A stretch of 64,000 nt of DNA from Allobogoriella alba (GCF_042665525.1 NZ_JBHTCQ010000001.1:558001-622000), one strand, 5' to 3'. Numbered from the stretch's first letter, positions 42,801 through 50,977 are shown. Made by a program: numbers and translations. Notes: generated by a model not told the origin, from the sequence alone.

Positions 42801-44192
42801 GACCTCACCCAGTCCGAGCGCAGCCATCTGGAGGATGACGCTGGCCAACGAGGTCCGCAGGATCTCCGGCTCGGTGAACTCCGGACGGGCCTGGAAGTCC
42901 TGCTCGGAGTAGAGCCGGATCGCGATGCCGTCGGCCACGCGGCCGCACCGGCCGGAGCGCTGGTTGGCGCTCGCCCGGGAGACCGGCTCGATCGGCAGCC
43001 GCTGGACCTTGGTGCGGTTGGAGTACCGGGAGATGCGGGCGGTGCCGGGATCGACGACGTACCGGATGCCCGGGACCGTCAGCGACGTCTCCGCGACGTT
43101 CGTGGCGAGCACGATTCGGCGGGTCGAGTGCTGCTCGAAGACGCGGTGCTGCTCGGCGGCGGAGAGGCGGGCGTACAACGGGACGACCTCGACGGCGTCG
43201 GGCCGGTGGCCGGATCCCTTGGCGGCGCCCGGCGCGCGGTAGCGCTCGCCGAGGTGCTCCTGGAGCGCGACGTGGGTGTCCCGGATCTCGCGTTCGCCGG
43301 AGAGGAAGACGAGGATGTCGCCCGGTCCTTCGGTCATGAGCTCGTCGACGGCCAGGGTGATGCCGGTGACCTGGTCGATCGGGTCCTGCTGCACGGGGGA
43401 GGCGTCGTCCTCATCGGTGGTGTCCGGGACGAGGGGCCGGTACCGGATCTCGACGGGGTAGGTGCGGCCGGAGACCTCGACGACGGGGGCCGGCTGCCGC
43501 TCGCCGTCGGGCCGTTCGCCCGCCCGGGGGCCGAAGTGCGCGGCGAAGCGCTCGGAGTCGATGGTGGCCGAGGTGATGATGACCTTGAGGTCCGGTCGCT
43601 GCGGCAGCAGCTGTGCGAGGTAGCCGAGTATGAAGTCGATGTTGAGCGACCGTTCGTGCGCCTCGTCGACGATGATCGTGTCGTAACGGCGCAGCAGCGG
43701 GTCCTGCTGGATCTCGGCCAGCAGGATGCCGTCGGTCATGAGCTTGACCAGCGTGGTGGCGGAGACCTGGTCGGTGAACCGCACCTGGTACCCGACGGCG
43801 CCGCCCAGGTCCACGCCGAGCTCCTCGGAGATGCGCTCGGCGACCGTTCGGGCCGCGATGCGGCGGGGCTGGGTGTGCCCGATGGTGCCGGCGATGCCGC
43901 GGCCCAGCTCCAGGCAGATCTTCGGGATCTGGGTGGTCTTCCCGGAACCGGTCTCGCCGGCGACGATCACCACCTGGTGATCGCGGATCGCCTCGGCGAT
44001 CTCCTGCCGCCGTGCGGAGACGGGCAGCTGGTCGGGGTACGTGATCCGCGGGAGGGCGGACCGGCGGGCGGCGAGCTGCTCCTCGGTGAACGGTCGCCAG
44101 CCGCGGCGACCCGCACGACGCCGGTTCCGTCCGCCGCGCCGACGGTCGCCGCTCGCGGCCCGCGTCTGCGGAAGGTCCCGGTCCGTACTCAC
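39801..44192 (-). CDS. hrpA: ATP-dependent RNA helicase HrpA
   Basis: A 1463-residue DEAH-box helicase, longer than E. coli HrpA (about 1300). A basic N-tail (GDRRRGGRNRRRAGRRG) precedes Walker A GETGSGKT (79-86) and DEAH (176-179), then SAT, the second RecA lobe, winged-helix, ratchet and OB domains, and a long DUF3418 C-terminal half. A Pro/Ser/Thr/Gly-rich disordered stretch of about 80 residues (encoded near 40720-40960) interrupts the C-terminal region. HrpA rescues stalled, colliding ribosomes in E. coli. Start GTG 44192 follows GGAGGATC. Confidence 0.93.
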   Translation of the reverse strand: MSTDRDLPQTRAASGDRRRGGRNRRRAGRRGWRPFTEEQLAARRSALPRITYPDQLPVSARRQEIAEAIRDHQVVIVAGETGSGKTTQIPKICLELGRGIAGTIGHTQPRRIAARTVAERISEELGVDLGGAVGYQVRFTDQVSATTLVKLMTDGILLAEIQQDPLLRRYDTIIVDEAHERSLNIDFILGYLAQLLPQRPDLKVIITSATIDSERFAAHFGPRAGERPDGERQPAPVVEVSGRTYPVEIRYRPLVPDTTDEDDASPVQQDPIDQVTGITLAVDELMTEGPGDILVFLSGEREIRDTHVALQEHLGERYRAPGAAKGSGHRPDAVEVVPLYARLSAAEQHRVFEQHSTRRIVLATNVAETSLTVPGIRYVVDPGTARISRYSNRTKVQRLPIEPVSRASANQRSGRCGRVADGIAIRLYSEQDFQARPEFTEPEILRTSLASVILQMAALGLGEVAEFPFVDPPDTRAIRDGVQLLHEIGALDPHATDPRKRLTPVGRQLAQLPIDPRLGRMLLEAQRNGCAAEVMVIVAALSTQDVRERPADKQAQADQMHRRFTDPTSDFLAYLNLWRYLRTQQRDLSGSAFRRLCRNEYLNYLRVREWQDVVTQLRQLAKPLGLSMKPIALPHAEDIAATAEKTQDGRPDTARAAVAVGASADAASADAIHQSLLVGLLSNLGSYDERRREYAGARGTRFVIWPGSGLARKTPAWVMAAELVETSRLFARTVARIQPEWVEPLASHLVKRTYSEPYWSTKQGAAMVKEKVLLYGMTLVADRAVPLGTLTSTRLGDVTARELAREMFIREALVGGQWRTHHEFYERNRELLAEAGEYENRARRRDLVIDEDGLFDFYDERIPEHVTSARHFDAWWKKARRDDPDLLTFTMDLLVRQDEVTGVRKDFPDTWRQGDLTLPLTYQFEPGTHADGVTVHVPVEVLGRLRPDGFDWMVPGLALELATATIRHFPKPTRRQLVPAPDVARDVVARLPAWSEVAPAPDGAPSYREAFAAAVRDLRDVEIPDDAWDDDRLPDHLRVTFRVLSRRGAVLSEGKDLLALQRELAPQTQEAVSSAVRGAVAAAMAEAGGVGGEGPGAGVAGRPVAPRSSSRQPDPTSPATTYPPALHGHQPTGEPSPSQVAGHPSGATTPSAPLPEQEGLSSWPDVAGGVIPKQVESAGAHGLVVRGYPALVEVPGKGGKGAGAGPAFSASLRVLAGAAEQVRAHRLGLRRLVLTETALNPQRITTRWTGAEALTLATSPYPSTDALVADVQLAAVTALVDEWVGGHGQPWDADAYRELLGHVRGLLEERVHQVIRQVVATLEVRRELDATIKDATSMHLLNTLTDVKDQVARLVRPEFVSETPAEKLVHLPRYLRAAQRRIERAQQNVHQDANLAWTVGELEDAYRAEAEASERLAPDPARDAAVEEVRWMLEELRVSFFAQQLGTPIKVSEKRIRKALAAL

Positions 44193-44297
44193 GATCCTCC
44201 ATTCTCACCGATGAGGCGGGTCGGGCTCAGCCGATATCTCCGACGGCCGACCCCCCCTCGACTCGTCGTCGGCGTGGGGGCGGCTCGGCGGGAGGGG

Positions 44298-45269
44298 TCA
44301 GCCGGCGGCGGGGGCGGGGGCGCGGCGGAACCGGTGGCGGTACTGCTGCGGGCTCAGTCCGCGGATCCGGGCGAGGTGGTGGCGCAGGGTCGCGGCGTTG
44401 CCGAAGCCCACGTCCGAGGCGATGCGGTCGACCGTGCGGTCGGTCTCCTCGAGCAGCTGCTCGGCCCGGTGCACGCGCTGCGCGGTGATCCACGCGTGCG
44501 GCGTGGTCCCGGTCTCGGCCCGGAACCGGCGCGCGAAGGTGCGCGGTGACATGGCGGACCGTGCCGCGAGCTGCTCGACCGACATCTCCTCCTCGAGGTG
44601 CTCCACGATCCACGTCAGCACCGGGCCGAGCGTCTCGACGTCGCACTCGGGGACGGGCCTGGCGATGAACTGGGCCTGCCCGCCCTCACGCTGCGGGGGC
44701 ACGACCATCCGCCGGGCCACCAGGCTGGCGGCCGCCGCGCCGAACTCGGCGCGCCACAGGTAGAGGCTGGCGTCCAGGCCTGCGGCGGTTCCCGCGCTGG
44801 TGAGGACCCGGTCGTCGTCGACGTACAGCACCTCGGGCTCGACGTGAGCCAGCGGGAAGCGCCGGGCGAGCTCGTCCGTGTGCATCCAGTGCGTCGTGCA
44901 GCGCCGGCCGTCGAGCAGCCCGGCCTCGCCGAGCGCGAAGGCGCCGGAGCACACAGACATGACCCAGGCTCCGCGGTCGTGCGCGTCCCGGAGGGTCTGC
45001 AGCACCCCGGGTGGCGTCTCCTCGCCGCGCTTGACCGCTGGGACCACCAGCAGGTCGGCCTCGGCCGCGCGGTCCAGGCCGTGGTGGACGCTGAGGTCGA
45101 AGCCCACGGACGTGCGCACGAGACCTGGCTCCGGCGCGCAGACGGCGAAGTCGAACACCGGCAGGCCCATGTCCGACCGGTCGATGCCCCATGACTCGCA
45201 GACCACGCCGAGCTCGAAGGGCGCGACCCCGTCGTAGGCGAGGGCGACGACATTGCGGATCCGGGCCAT
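44298..45269 (-). CDS. GlxA family AraC-type regulator
   Basis: A 323-residue GlxA-type protein. The N-terminal DJ-1/PfpI-like domain (1-195) has YDGVAPFELGVVCESWGID, the elbow VMSVCSGAFALGEAGLLDG and THWMHTDELARRFP. The C-terminal AraC double HTH has MSVEQLAARSAMSPRTFARR, FRAETGTTPHAWITAQRV, and DRIASDVGFGNAATLRHHLA. It is divergent from a tiny membrane-protein gene, with tandem TGGCAGA/TCTGCCA repeats between. ATG 45269 has CACGAT six bases upstream (leaderless-type). Ligand unknown. Confidence 0.9.
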   Translation of the reverse strand: MARIRNVVALAYDGVAPFELGVVCESWGIDRSDMGLPVFDFAVCAPEPGLVRTSVGFDLSVHHGLDRAAEADLLVVPAVKRGEETPPGVLQTLRDAHDRGAWVMSVCSGAFALGEAGLLDGRRCTTHWMHTDELARRFPLAHVEPEVLYVDDDRVLTSAGTAAGLDASLYLWRAEFGAAAASLVARRMVVPPQREGGQAQFIARPVPECDVETLGPVLTWIVEHLEEEMSVEQLAARSAMSPRTFARRFRAETGTTPHAWITAQRVHRAEQLLEETDRTVDRIASDVGFGNAATLRHHLARIRGLSPQQYRHRFRRAPAPAAG

Positions 45270-45290
45270 GCACCGATCGTGCCACAGAGT

Positions 45291-45363
45291 TGGCAGAAAA
45301 TCGACGAGAAGCGGCATATCTGCCACTCGTGGCAGAAGTTCGACGGAGGAAGGATATCTGCCA
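45291..45363. repeat. Tandem 39-bp repeat with four TGGCAGA half-sites
   Basis: Two copies start at 45291 and 45330. Each has TGGCAGAA..TCGACG..G..ATATCTGCCA, that is TGGCAGA and its reverse complement TCTGCCA separated by 20-21 bases (45291-45297/45319-45325 and 45330-45336/45357-45363). The last half-site includes the A of the small gene's ATG. Direct-plus-inverted half-sites facing an AraC gene suggest a regulator binding array. Confidence 0.7.
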
Positions 45364-45533
45364 TGGATATCGCACTGCTGACCCTCGTGGTTCTCGGCAT
45401 CGCCGTCCTCGCGTACACCGCCTACCTCGTCCGGGTCGTCCACGACGACGACCGCGGGCACGCGTTCACGGGTCGTGAGGCACCCCGGAGCCATCGTCTT
45501 GAGTCCACCGCCTGGCCGCCGCGGAGCCTCTAG
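45363..45533 (+). CDS. Small single-span membrane protein, 56 residues
   Basis: A 56-residue protein with one N-terminal membrane helix (residues 3-24, IALLTLVVLGIAVLAYTAYLV) and a charged cytoplasmic tail (VHDDDRGHAFTGREAP). The family is not recognised. ATG 45363 follows GGAGGAAGG; both the ribosome site and the A of the ATG lie within the second TGGCAGA repeat, so occupancy by the divergent GlxA regulator could block both transcription and its start site. Confidence 0.65.
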   Translation: MDIALLTLVVLGIAVLAYTAYLVRVVHDDDRGHAFTGREAPRSHRLESTAWPPRSL

Positions 45534-45581
45534 CCGGATCCCACCAGGAGGGCACCGCTGAGAACACCGGTGGGCCGGTCG

Positions 45582-45587
45582 TAGGCT
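45582..45587 (+). promoter_or_regulatory. Leaderless -10 element for the Bcr/CflA gene
   Basis: TAGGCT, six bases (CGCAAG), then GTG 45594. A CACCG...CGGTG inverted repeat (45553-45557/45568-45572) lies just before it. Confidence 0.5.
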
Positions 45588-45593
45588 CGCAAG

Positions 45594-46790
45594 GTGACCA
45601 CCGATGAGCCCCGGACCCCCGGCGGGCTCGTCGTCCTCCTCGGTGCGCTCACGGCCATCGGCCCGCTGACGATCAACCTCTACCTGCCGGCCTTCCCGCT
45701 CATCGCCGAGGAGCTGGACGCCTCCAACGGGCACGTCCAGCTGACGATGACGGCCACGCTCGTCGGCATCGCCGTCGGCCAGCTCATCCTGGGATCGCTC
45801 TCCGACGTGGTCGGCAGGCGGTTGCCGCTGCTCGTCGCGTTCGGCGGCTACGCCGTCGTCTCGGTCGGCATCGCGGTCTCCGGTGACATCCTCACCCTCA
45901 CGGCGCTCCGGTTGCTGCAGGGGTTGTTCGGCTCCGCGGGGATGGTCGTCGCGCTGGCCGTCGTGCGGGACACCACCAGCGGACTGCTGGTGGGCCGGAC
46001 CATCTCGCGGCTCATGCTCGTGGTCGGCATCGCGCCGCTCGTCGCGCCGGCGCTCGGCTCCCAGCTGTTGCTCGTCGGGTCCTGGCGGTTGCTGTTCGTG
46101 GTGCTGGCGGCCCTCGCGGGCGTGCTGTTCGTCCTGGTGGTCCTCCTCCTGCCGGAGACGCTCCCGCCGGAACGGCGACGGCGTGGCGGCCTGCGCACCG
46201 CCACCACCGCTTACGCCGGGCTGCTCGCCGACCCGGCCTTCCGGGGACTGGTGATCGTCGCGGGCCTCACCATGGCGGGGCAGTTCACGTACATCACGGC
46301 CTCCGCCTTCGTCTTCCAGGGCGAGTACGGCCTCAGCGCGCAGCAGTACGGCATCCTGTTCGGCGCCGGGGCGATCACCGTCACCACCGGGACCCAGGTG
46401 GCCGGCTTCCTCATGGGTCGGGTCGAGCCCACGAGGATCGCCGGCGTGGCGCTCGCCGTCGCGCTCGCGGGTGCGCTCACCATCGGCATCCTCGCCATGA
46501 CCGTCGGGACCGGCCCGGCGCACTTCTGGCCGATGGTGGCGGTGCTCCTGCCGACCGTCGGATGCATCGGTGTGATGATCCCGACCATCCCCGGCATCGC
46601 TCTGGCGCGGCAGTCGCGGGACGCCGGCAGCTCGGCCGCCCTCATCGGCGCGGCGCAGTTCGGGCTCGCCGCGGCCGGTGCGCCGCTCTCGGGCCTCCTC
46701 GGCGGCTCGGTGCTGGCGATGGCCGGGGTGATGGCCGCCTGCTACGCGTGCGCGGCGCTCACGCTCGCCACCGCGGTCCGCCGGCGATGA
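45594..46790 (+). CDS. Bcr/CflA family MFS drug-efflux transporter
   Basis: A 398-residue MFS protein with 12 predicted helices. TAIGPLTINLYLPAFPLIAEEL at helix 1 and QLTMTATLVGIAVGQLILGSLSDVVGRR match the Bcr/CflA drug:H+ antiporter family, followed by ALRLLQGLFGSAGMVVALAVVRD (motif C-like). It likely exports drugs or small peptides. GTG 45594 is leaderless-type. It stands downstream of the small membrane gene on the same strand, with a possible hairpin between. Confidence 0.9.
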   Translation: MTTDEPRTPGGLVVLLGALTAIGPLTINLYLPAFPLIAEELDASNGHVQLTMTATLVGIAVGQLILGSLSDVVGRRLPLLVAFGGYAVVSVGIAVSGDILTLTALRLLQGLFGSAGMVVALAVVRDTTSGLLVGRTISRLMLVVGIAPLVAPALGSQLLLVGSWRLLFVVLAALAGVLFVLVVLLLPETLPPERRRRGGLRTATTAYAGLLADPAFRGLVIVAGLTMAGQFTYITASAFVFQGEYGLSAQQYGILFGAGAITVTTGTQVAGFLMGRVEPTRIAGVALAVALAGALTIGILAMTVGTGPAHFWPMVAVLLPTVGCIGVMIPTIPGIALARQSRDAGSSAALIGAAQFGLAAAGAPLSGLLGGSVLAMAGVMAACYACAALTLATAVRRR

Positions 46791-46814
46791 GCCGCCGGGT
46801 GTTTCAATGACCTG

Positions 46815-47858
46815 GTGCGCACCCTCGGCTGGATCGTCGTCGCCGTCCTGTCCGTCGCCGCAGTGCTCACCCTCGACCCGGAGTGGGTCGGCGTGGTGGT
46901 TCCGGGCTGGGCAGGCCTGACCGTCACCTACCCCGTCAACCAGGTCATCGCGCTGCGTGCCCTGCTCGCGGGCGTGTTCGGCGTGATCGCCGTGATCATG
47001 CTCGTGGTCGGGCTGGTGCGGAAGCTCGGCTTCAGGGCGGGCACCCACTCGCTGGTGCTCGCCCTGGTCCTGGCCCTCGTGGGCGTCGGGCACTTCGGGT
47101 ACCTCTGGATGCGCGGGATCCACAACCCTGCCGAGCTCGGACCCGACCGGGGCGTGCGACCCGCCGACACCGGCGACGGATCGGTCACCGTCCTGGCCCT
47201 CAACACCCAGGGCGGGGCGAGCAACGCCGACGACGTCGCCGCCGTGGCCGAGGAGACCGGCGCCGACGTCCTGGTGCTCACCGAGACGGTGCCCCAGCTC
47301 GCCGAGCAGATCGCCTCCTTCCTCACCGGCGACGGCGAGTCCTTCCAGGTGTTCACGGCCGGCGACGGCCAGGACGCTCAGGGCGCCACGGCGATCCTGG
47401 TCTCGGAGACCCTGGGGGAGTACGTGGGCGCCGACGGGCCCGACACCCGGCTCGGCTCGGTGCGCGCCGAGCCGGCCTCCGGCGCGGGACCGGTCTTCGT
47501 CGGGGTGCACACCGTGCCGCCGGTCGAGGACCAGCACGAGCAGTGGCTGACGGACCTGGAGACGGTCTCTGCGCTGTGCCACGACGGCGCCGACGGCCTG
47601 GTGCTGGCCGGCGACCTCAACGCCACGCTCGACCACGCGCCGCTGCAGGACCTCGGCGGCTGCGCGGACGCTGCCGTCGAGGCCGAGGTCGGCGGGGTGT
47701 CGACCTGGCCGACGTCCCTGCCCGAGCTCCTGGGCGCCCCGATCGACCACGTGCTGCTCGACAGCGCCGCGTACGAGACCACGCAGGCACGCGTGGTCGA
47801 GACGGGCGACAGCGACCACCGCGGCCTGGTGGTGCGCGTGCGGCCGCGCGAGGGCTGA
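46815..47858 (+). CDS. Membrane-anchored endonuclease/exonuclease/phosphatase family protein
   Basis: A 347-residue protein with three N-terminal hydrophobic helices (about residues 4-22, 40-68 and 76-98), then an EEP domain facing outside. The EEP domain has VTVLALNTQGGASNADDVAA, the Glu of LTETVPQLAEQIA, VFVGVHTVPP, VLAGDLNATLDHAPL (Asp-Leu-Asn), IDHVLLD and the C-terminal SDHRGL. These supply the DNase I-like metal site. Such actinobacterial proteins are presumed exported nucleases or phosphodiesterases; the substrate is unproved. GTG 46815 is the start. Confidence 0.85.
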   Translation: MRTLGWIVVAVLSVAAVLTLDPEWVGVVVPGWAGLTVTYPVNQVIALRALLAGVFGVIAVIMLVVGLVRKLGFRAGTHSLVLALVLALVGVGHFGYLWMRGIHNPAELGPDRGVRPADTGDGSVTVLALNTQGGASNADDVAAVAEETGADVLVLTETVPQLAEQIASFLTGDGESFQVFTAGDGQDAQGATAILVSETLGEYVGADGPDTRLGSVRAEPASGAGPVFVGVHTVPPVEDQHEQWLTDLETVSALCHDGADGLVLAGDLNATLDHAPLQDLGGCADAAVEAEVGGVSTWPTSLPELLGAPIDHVLLDSAAYETTQARVVETGDSDHRGLVVRVRPREG

Positions 47859-47899
47859 GCCGGCGCGCGTCCAGACCCTCCGGGGAAGGCGCGAAAAAT

Positions 47900-49108
47900 A
47901 TGGTGCCGCAGGGCCGCGACGGTGCGACCCTCCTCGGCATGAGCGCAACGTCGCCGCAGATCCGGATCCTCGAGGTTCCGCCGCCCTCCTCGGCGGACGC
48001 CGAGCCCACGCCCGCCATCGTCGGCTGGAGCGAGATCGATGCGGAGGCGTCTCGCGAGGTCTTCGGCCATGACGACTTCACCGAGACCCCGGCCCAGTAC
48101 GTCGCCCGGTTCGCCGACCAGCGGCACAGCACGAAGACCCTCCTCGTCGCGGTCCCCGAGGGCGTCACCGGCCAGCCGACCGAGCCCGGGCAGGTGCTCG
48201 GCGTCGCGCCGTTCGGCCTGCCGACCGACGACAACCTGCATCTGGCCCAGGGTGGGGTGAGCGTGCGGGCCTCGGCACGCCGGCAGGGGATCGGCACCGC
48301 CCTGTGGCGCGCGGCCGAGGAGCGCATCCGCGCGGCCGGGCGCACCACGGTCACCGAGTGGACCGCGCACGCCGCGGAGGTTCCCGACGGAGTCGAGGTG
48401 CTCGAGGCGAAGACCGGCGTCGGGAAGATCCCGGCGACCGACGCCGCGGCGCGCTTCGCGCTCCGGCACGGCTTCACCCTGGAGCAGACCGAGCGTCAGT
48501 CCACCCTGCGGCTGCCCGTCGCCCCGGAGACCGTGGCCGCCTGGCGTGCCGAGGCCCAGGGCGTCGCCGGCGCGGACTACCGGGTGGTGCAGTGGGAGAA
48601 CCGGACCCCGGAGCAGTGGCTGGAGCCGATGGCCGAGCTGAACCGGCGGATGAGCACGGACGTGCCGATGGGCGGGCTGGAGTTCGAGGAGGAGGCCTGG
48701 GACGCCCAGCGCGTGCGGGACCTCGACGAGCGTGCCGCCGCACGGGGGTACCGCTACGTCCTCTCGGCGGCGGAGCACGTCCCGTCCGGCACCCTGGTCG
48801 CCTACACCCAGCTCGACGTCTCGAAGCACAAGCCCGAGGTGTCCTACCAGGAGACGACGATCGTGCACGGCGAGCACCGCGGCAAGCGGCTCGGCCTGCT
48901 GGTCAAGAGCGCGAACATCGAGCTGCTGGCCGCCACGCACCCCGCGGTGCGGCGGATCCACACGTGGAACGCGGGCGAGAACGAGCACATGCTGGCGATC
49001 AACATCCGGATGGGCTTCGAGCTCGCGGCCGTCGAGGGCGCCTGGCAGGCAAAGCTCGGCGCACCGGCGACGGCGGAGAGTACGCCGGCCGAGTCGACCG
49101 CCGTGTGA
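47900..49108 (+). CDS. Double GNAT-domain acetyltransferase
   Basis: A 402-residue protein with two GNAT domains. The N-domain has QGGVSVRASARRQGIGTAL (acetyl-CoA loop RRQGIG) and the C-domain has EHRGKRLGLLVKSANIELL with RRIHTWNAGENEHMLAINIR. This resembles actinobacterial two-domain GNATs of MshD type, but mycothiol synthase identity is not supported by a clear match. ATG 47900 follows GGAAGG by ten bases; ATG 47939 (MSATSPQIRIL) is a credible alternative without a ribosome site. Substrate unknown. Confidence 0.82.
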   Translation: MVPQGRDGATLLGMSATSPQIRILEVPPPSSADAEPTPAIVGWSEIDAEASREVFGHDDFTETPAQYVARFADQRHSTKTLLVAVPEGVTGQPTEPGQVLGVAPFGLPTDDNLHLAQGGVSVRASARRQGIGTALWRAAEERIRAAGRTTVTEWTAHAAEVPDGVEVLEAKTGVGKIPATDAAARFALRHGFTLEQTERQSTLRLPVAPETVAAWRAEAQGVAGADYRVVQWENRTPEQWLEPMAELNRRMSTDVPMGGLEFEEEAWDAQRVRDLDERAAARGYRYVLSAAEHVPSGTLVAYTQLDVSKHKPEVSYQETTIVHGEHRGKRLGLLVKSANIELLAATHPAVRRIHTWNAGENEHMLAINIRMGFELAAVEGAWQAKLGAPATAESTPAESTAV

Positions 49109-49124
49109 GCGGTGTCGCGGCCGA

Positions 49125-49889
49125 CTAGACCGCCGTCCTGAGCTGGTCGGCCACCCAGCCGACCGCGAGGTCCGCGAGCGCGTCCAAGCCGTCCCGGCCG
49201 CCCGGCGGGTCGAGGACCTCCAGGCGGGAGCCCGCGGGCAGCAGGGGCAGTGCCTCCCGGGAGAGCTCGATCATCTCGGGGACCGTCGCGCCGTCGTCCC
49301 CGTGCACCAGCAGCACGGGGACCTCGACGTGCCCGAGCAGCTCGGCGGGGTCGATGAGGCTGTAGTCGGCGAGCGTCTGCCGCGAGATGATCGAGTACTC
49401 GCGGCCGGAGGTCTCGTTGTCGTCCGGGATCCGCGCGTACCCGTGGTCGTCGAGGTCGTCCAGCTGCTCCGCCGAGAAGATCTCCTCCCACGGGTAGGAC
49501 ATCGGCCCCGTGATCGGCCCGGTCAGGACCATGGTCGTCACGTCCCGCAGGTGCGCCTGCAGCGCGGCCAGCGTGCCGAAGTCGTGGGCGTGGACCACCT
49601 GGCGGGTGAAACCCTGCTCGCTGAGCCACGCCGAGGCCGAGCGGAGGTCCTCGATCTCCCCGGCGACGGTGACGACGTCGTCGCCGGAGGCGCCGCACCC
49701 GGAGAAGTCCAGCTGGAGGGTCCCGTGACCGGCCGTACGGTAGGCCGAGGCCAGGATGTCGAACCGCATGGACGAGTGCCGGTCGGCGAGGAAGCCGTGC
49801 GCGAAGAGCACCGCGCTGCCTGCATCCCCGGGTTCGAAGGTGCCTGCCAGCGGGACCCCGCGCGGCGTCGTGATCTCCACCTCGGCCAT
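49125..49889 (-). CDS. Alpha/beta hydrolase with degenerate catalytic triad
   Basis: A 254-residue alpha/beta hydrolase fold: VLFAHGFLADRHSSMRFDIL (oxyanion loop), LQLDFSGCGASGDD, and VLLVHGDDGATVPEM (acid). The nucleophile elbow reads VVHAHDFGTLAAL, with Asp where serine is expected, and the C-terminal His (usually GADHxF) is replaced by DPPGGRDGLDA. It may be a non-catalytic or altered hydrolase. TACCGT six bases before ATG 49889 suggests a leaderless transcript. It converges with the double GNAT gene. Confidence 0.8.
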   Translation of the reverse strand: MAEVEITTPRGVPLAGTFEPGDAGSAVLFAHGFLADRHSSMRFDILASAYRTAGHGTLQLDFSGCGASGDDVVTVAGEIEDLRSASAWLSEQGFTRQVVHAHDFGTLAALQAHLRDVTTMVLTGPITGPMSYPWEEIFSAEQLDDLDDHGYARIPDDNETSGREYSIISRQTLADYSLIDPAELLGHVEVPVLLVHGDDGATVPEMIELSREALPLLPAGSRLEVLDPPGGRDGLDALADLAVGWVADQLRTAV

Positions 49890-49895
49890 GGCTCC

Positions 49896-49901
49896 ACGGT
49901 A
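49896..49901 (-). promoter_or_regulatory. Leaderless -10 element for the degenerate hydrolase
   Basis: Minus strand TACCGT, six bases (GGAGCC), then ATG at 49889. Confidence 0.5.
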
Positions 49902-49953
49902 CGTGGGCCGCCGACGGCGGGACCCTCGGTTCGTGGGTGTCTCGCGATCCGGT

Positions 49954-50061
49954 TCACGCGGCCGGGGCGCCGTGGTGGGTGTGCAGCCAAAGCCAGGTGG
50001 CGAGGTGCCAGTCCTGGTCGTTGGCGAGCGGGTCGCCGAGGCGCATGACGCTCGCGCTCAC
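49954..50061 (-). CDS. Small Trp/His-rich ORF, 35 residues
   Basis: GTG 50061 opens a 35-codon frame whose second half reads DWHLATWLWLHTHHGAPAA. GAAGGGA lies eight to nine bases upstream. Almost every codon ends in G or C (the exceptions include CTT), exactly like real genes here, which argues that it is translated. Three Trp and four His in 35 residues are striking. I do not recognise a family; it may be a small protein or the surviving end of a longer gene. It lies in the otherwise empty 296 bp between the hydrolase and the DeoR gene. Confidence 0.45.
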   Translation of the reverse strand: MSASVMRLGDPLANDQDWHLATWLWLHTHHGAPAA

Positions 50062-50185
50062 GTGCCGATCCCTTCGTCGACCTGCCGGGCGTGCACTGGC
50101 AGGTGCGGGCCGCCAACCGAGTCGGCCGGCGGTGCGGGGCCTGCGAGGATCGAGCCCGACCGCACCACCGAGGGAAGCGACGACG

Positions 50186-50977
50186 ATGCGACAGCAGCAG
50201 CGGCTGAACCGGATCCTGGACGCGTTGAGCGCGGACGGGCACCTGAGCATCGACGAGATCGTCGAGCGCTTCGACGTCTCCGCCGCGACGGCCCGCCGCG
50301 ACCTGGGCCTGCTCGCCCAGCAGCGGCTCGTCACCCGGACGCACGGTGGAGCGGTGGCCGTGGGCAGCGCGTACGAGCTGCCCCTGCAGTACAAGATCGC
50401 GCGGAACGCGGAGGCAAAGGTTGCCATCGCGGCCCAGGCGGCCGCCCTCGTCTCGCCCGGTGACGTGGTGGGCCTGACCGGCGGCACCACGACGACCGAG
50501 GTTGCCCGGACGCTCGGTGCCGAGCCGCGGATGTCCGACGAACGCAGCCCCGGTGTCACCGTGGTCACGAACGCACTGAACATCGCCTACGAGCTGGCGA
50601 TCCGCCCGCACGTGAAGCTCGTCGTCACCGGCGGCGTGGCCCGGCCGCAGACGTTCGAGCTGGTCGGCCCGATGGTCGGTGCCACGCTCGACGAGGTGGT
50701 CCTGGACTGGGCGATCGTCGGCGTGGACGGCCTGGATGCCCGCTACGGGGCCACGACGGTGGACGAGGGCGAGGCTGCGGTCAATCGGGAGCTGGTCCGG
50801 AACGCCCGGAAGGTCGTCGCGGTGGCGGACAGCTCGAAGATGGGCCGGTCCACGTTCGCCCGCATCTGCACGCTGGGGGAGATCTCGACGCTGGTGACCG
50901 AGGCACGCCCTGACGCGAAGCTCGCGAACGCCCTGGCGAGCGCCGGCGTCGAGGTGCTGGTCAGCCCGCCGGCCTGA
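50186..50977 (+). CDS. DeoR family regulator (AgaR-like)
   Basis: A 263-residue DeoR protein. The HTH spans residues 4-55: QQRLNRILDALSADGHLSID, FDVSAATARRDLGLLAQQRL, with THGGAV. The sensor domain has VVGLTGGTTTTEVARTL, KLVVTGGVARPQTFELVGP, AIVGVDGLDARYGATTVDEG and AVADSSKMGRSTFARI. TTVDEGEAAVN is the AgaR/GatR-type phosphosugar loop. ATG 50186 follows GAGGGAAG. It converges with the aldolase-SIS pair it most likely controls. Confidence 0.9.
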   Translation: MRQQQRLNRILDALSADGHLSIDEIVERFDVSAATARRDLGLLAQQRLVTRTHGGAVAVGSAYELPLQYKIARNAEAKVAIAAQAAALVSPGDVVGLTGGTTTTEVARTLGAEPRMSDERSPGVTVVTNALNIAYELAIRPHVKLVVTGGVARPQTFELVGPMVGATLDEVVLDWAIVGVDGLDARYGATTVDEGEAAVNRELVRNARKVVAVADSSKMGRSTFARICTLGEISTLVTEARPDAKLANALASAGVEVLVSPPA

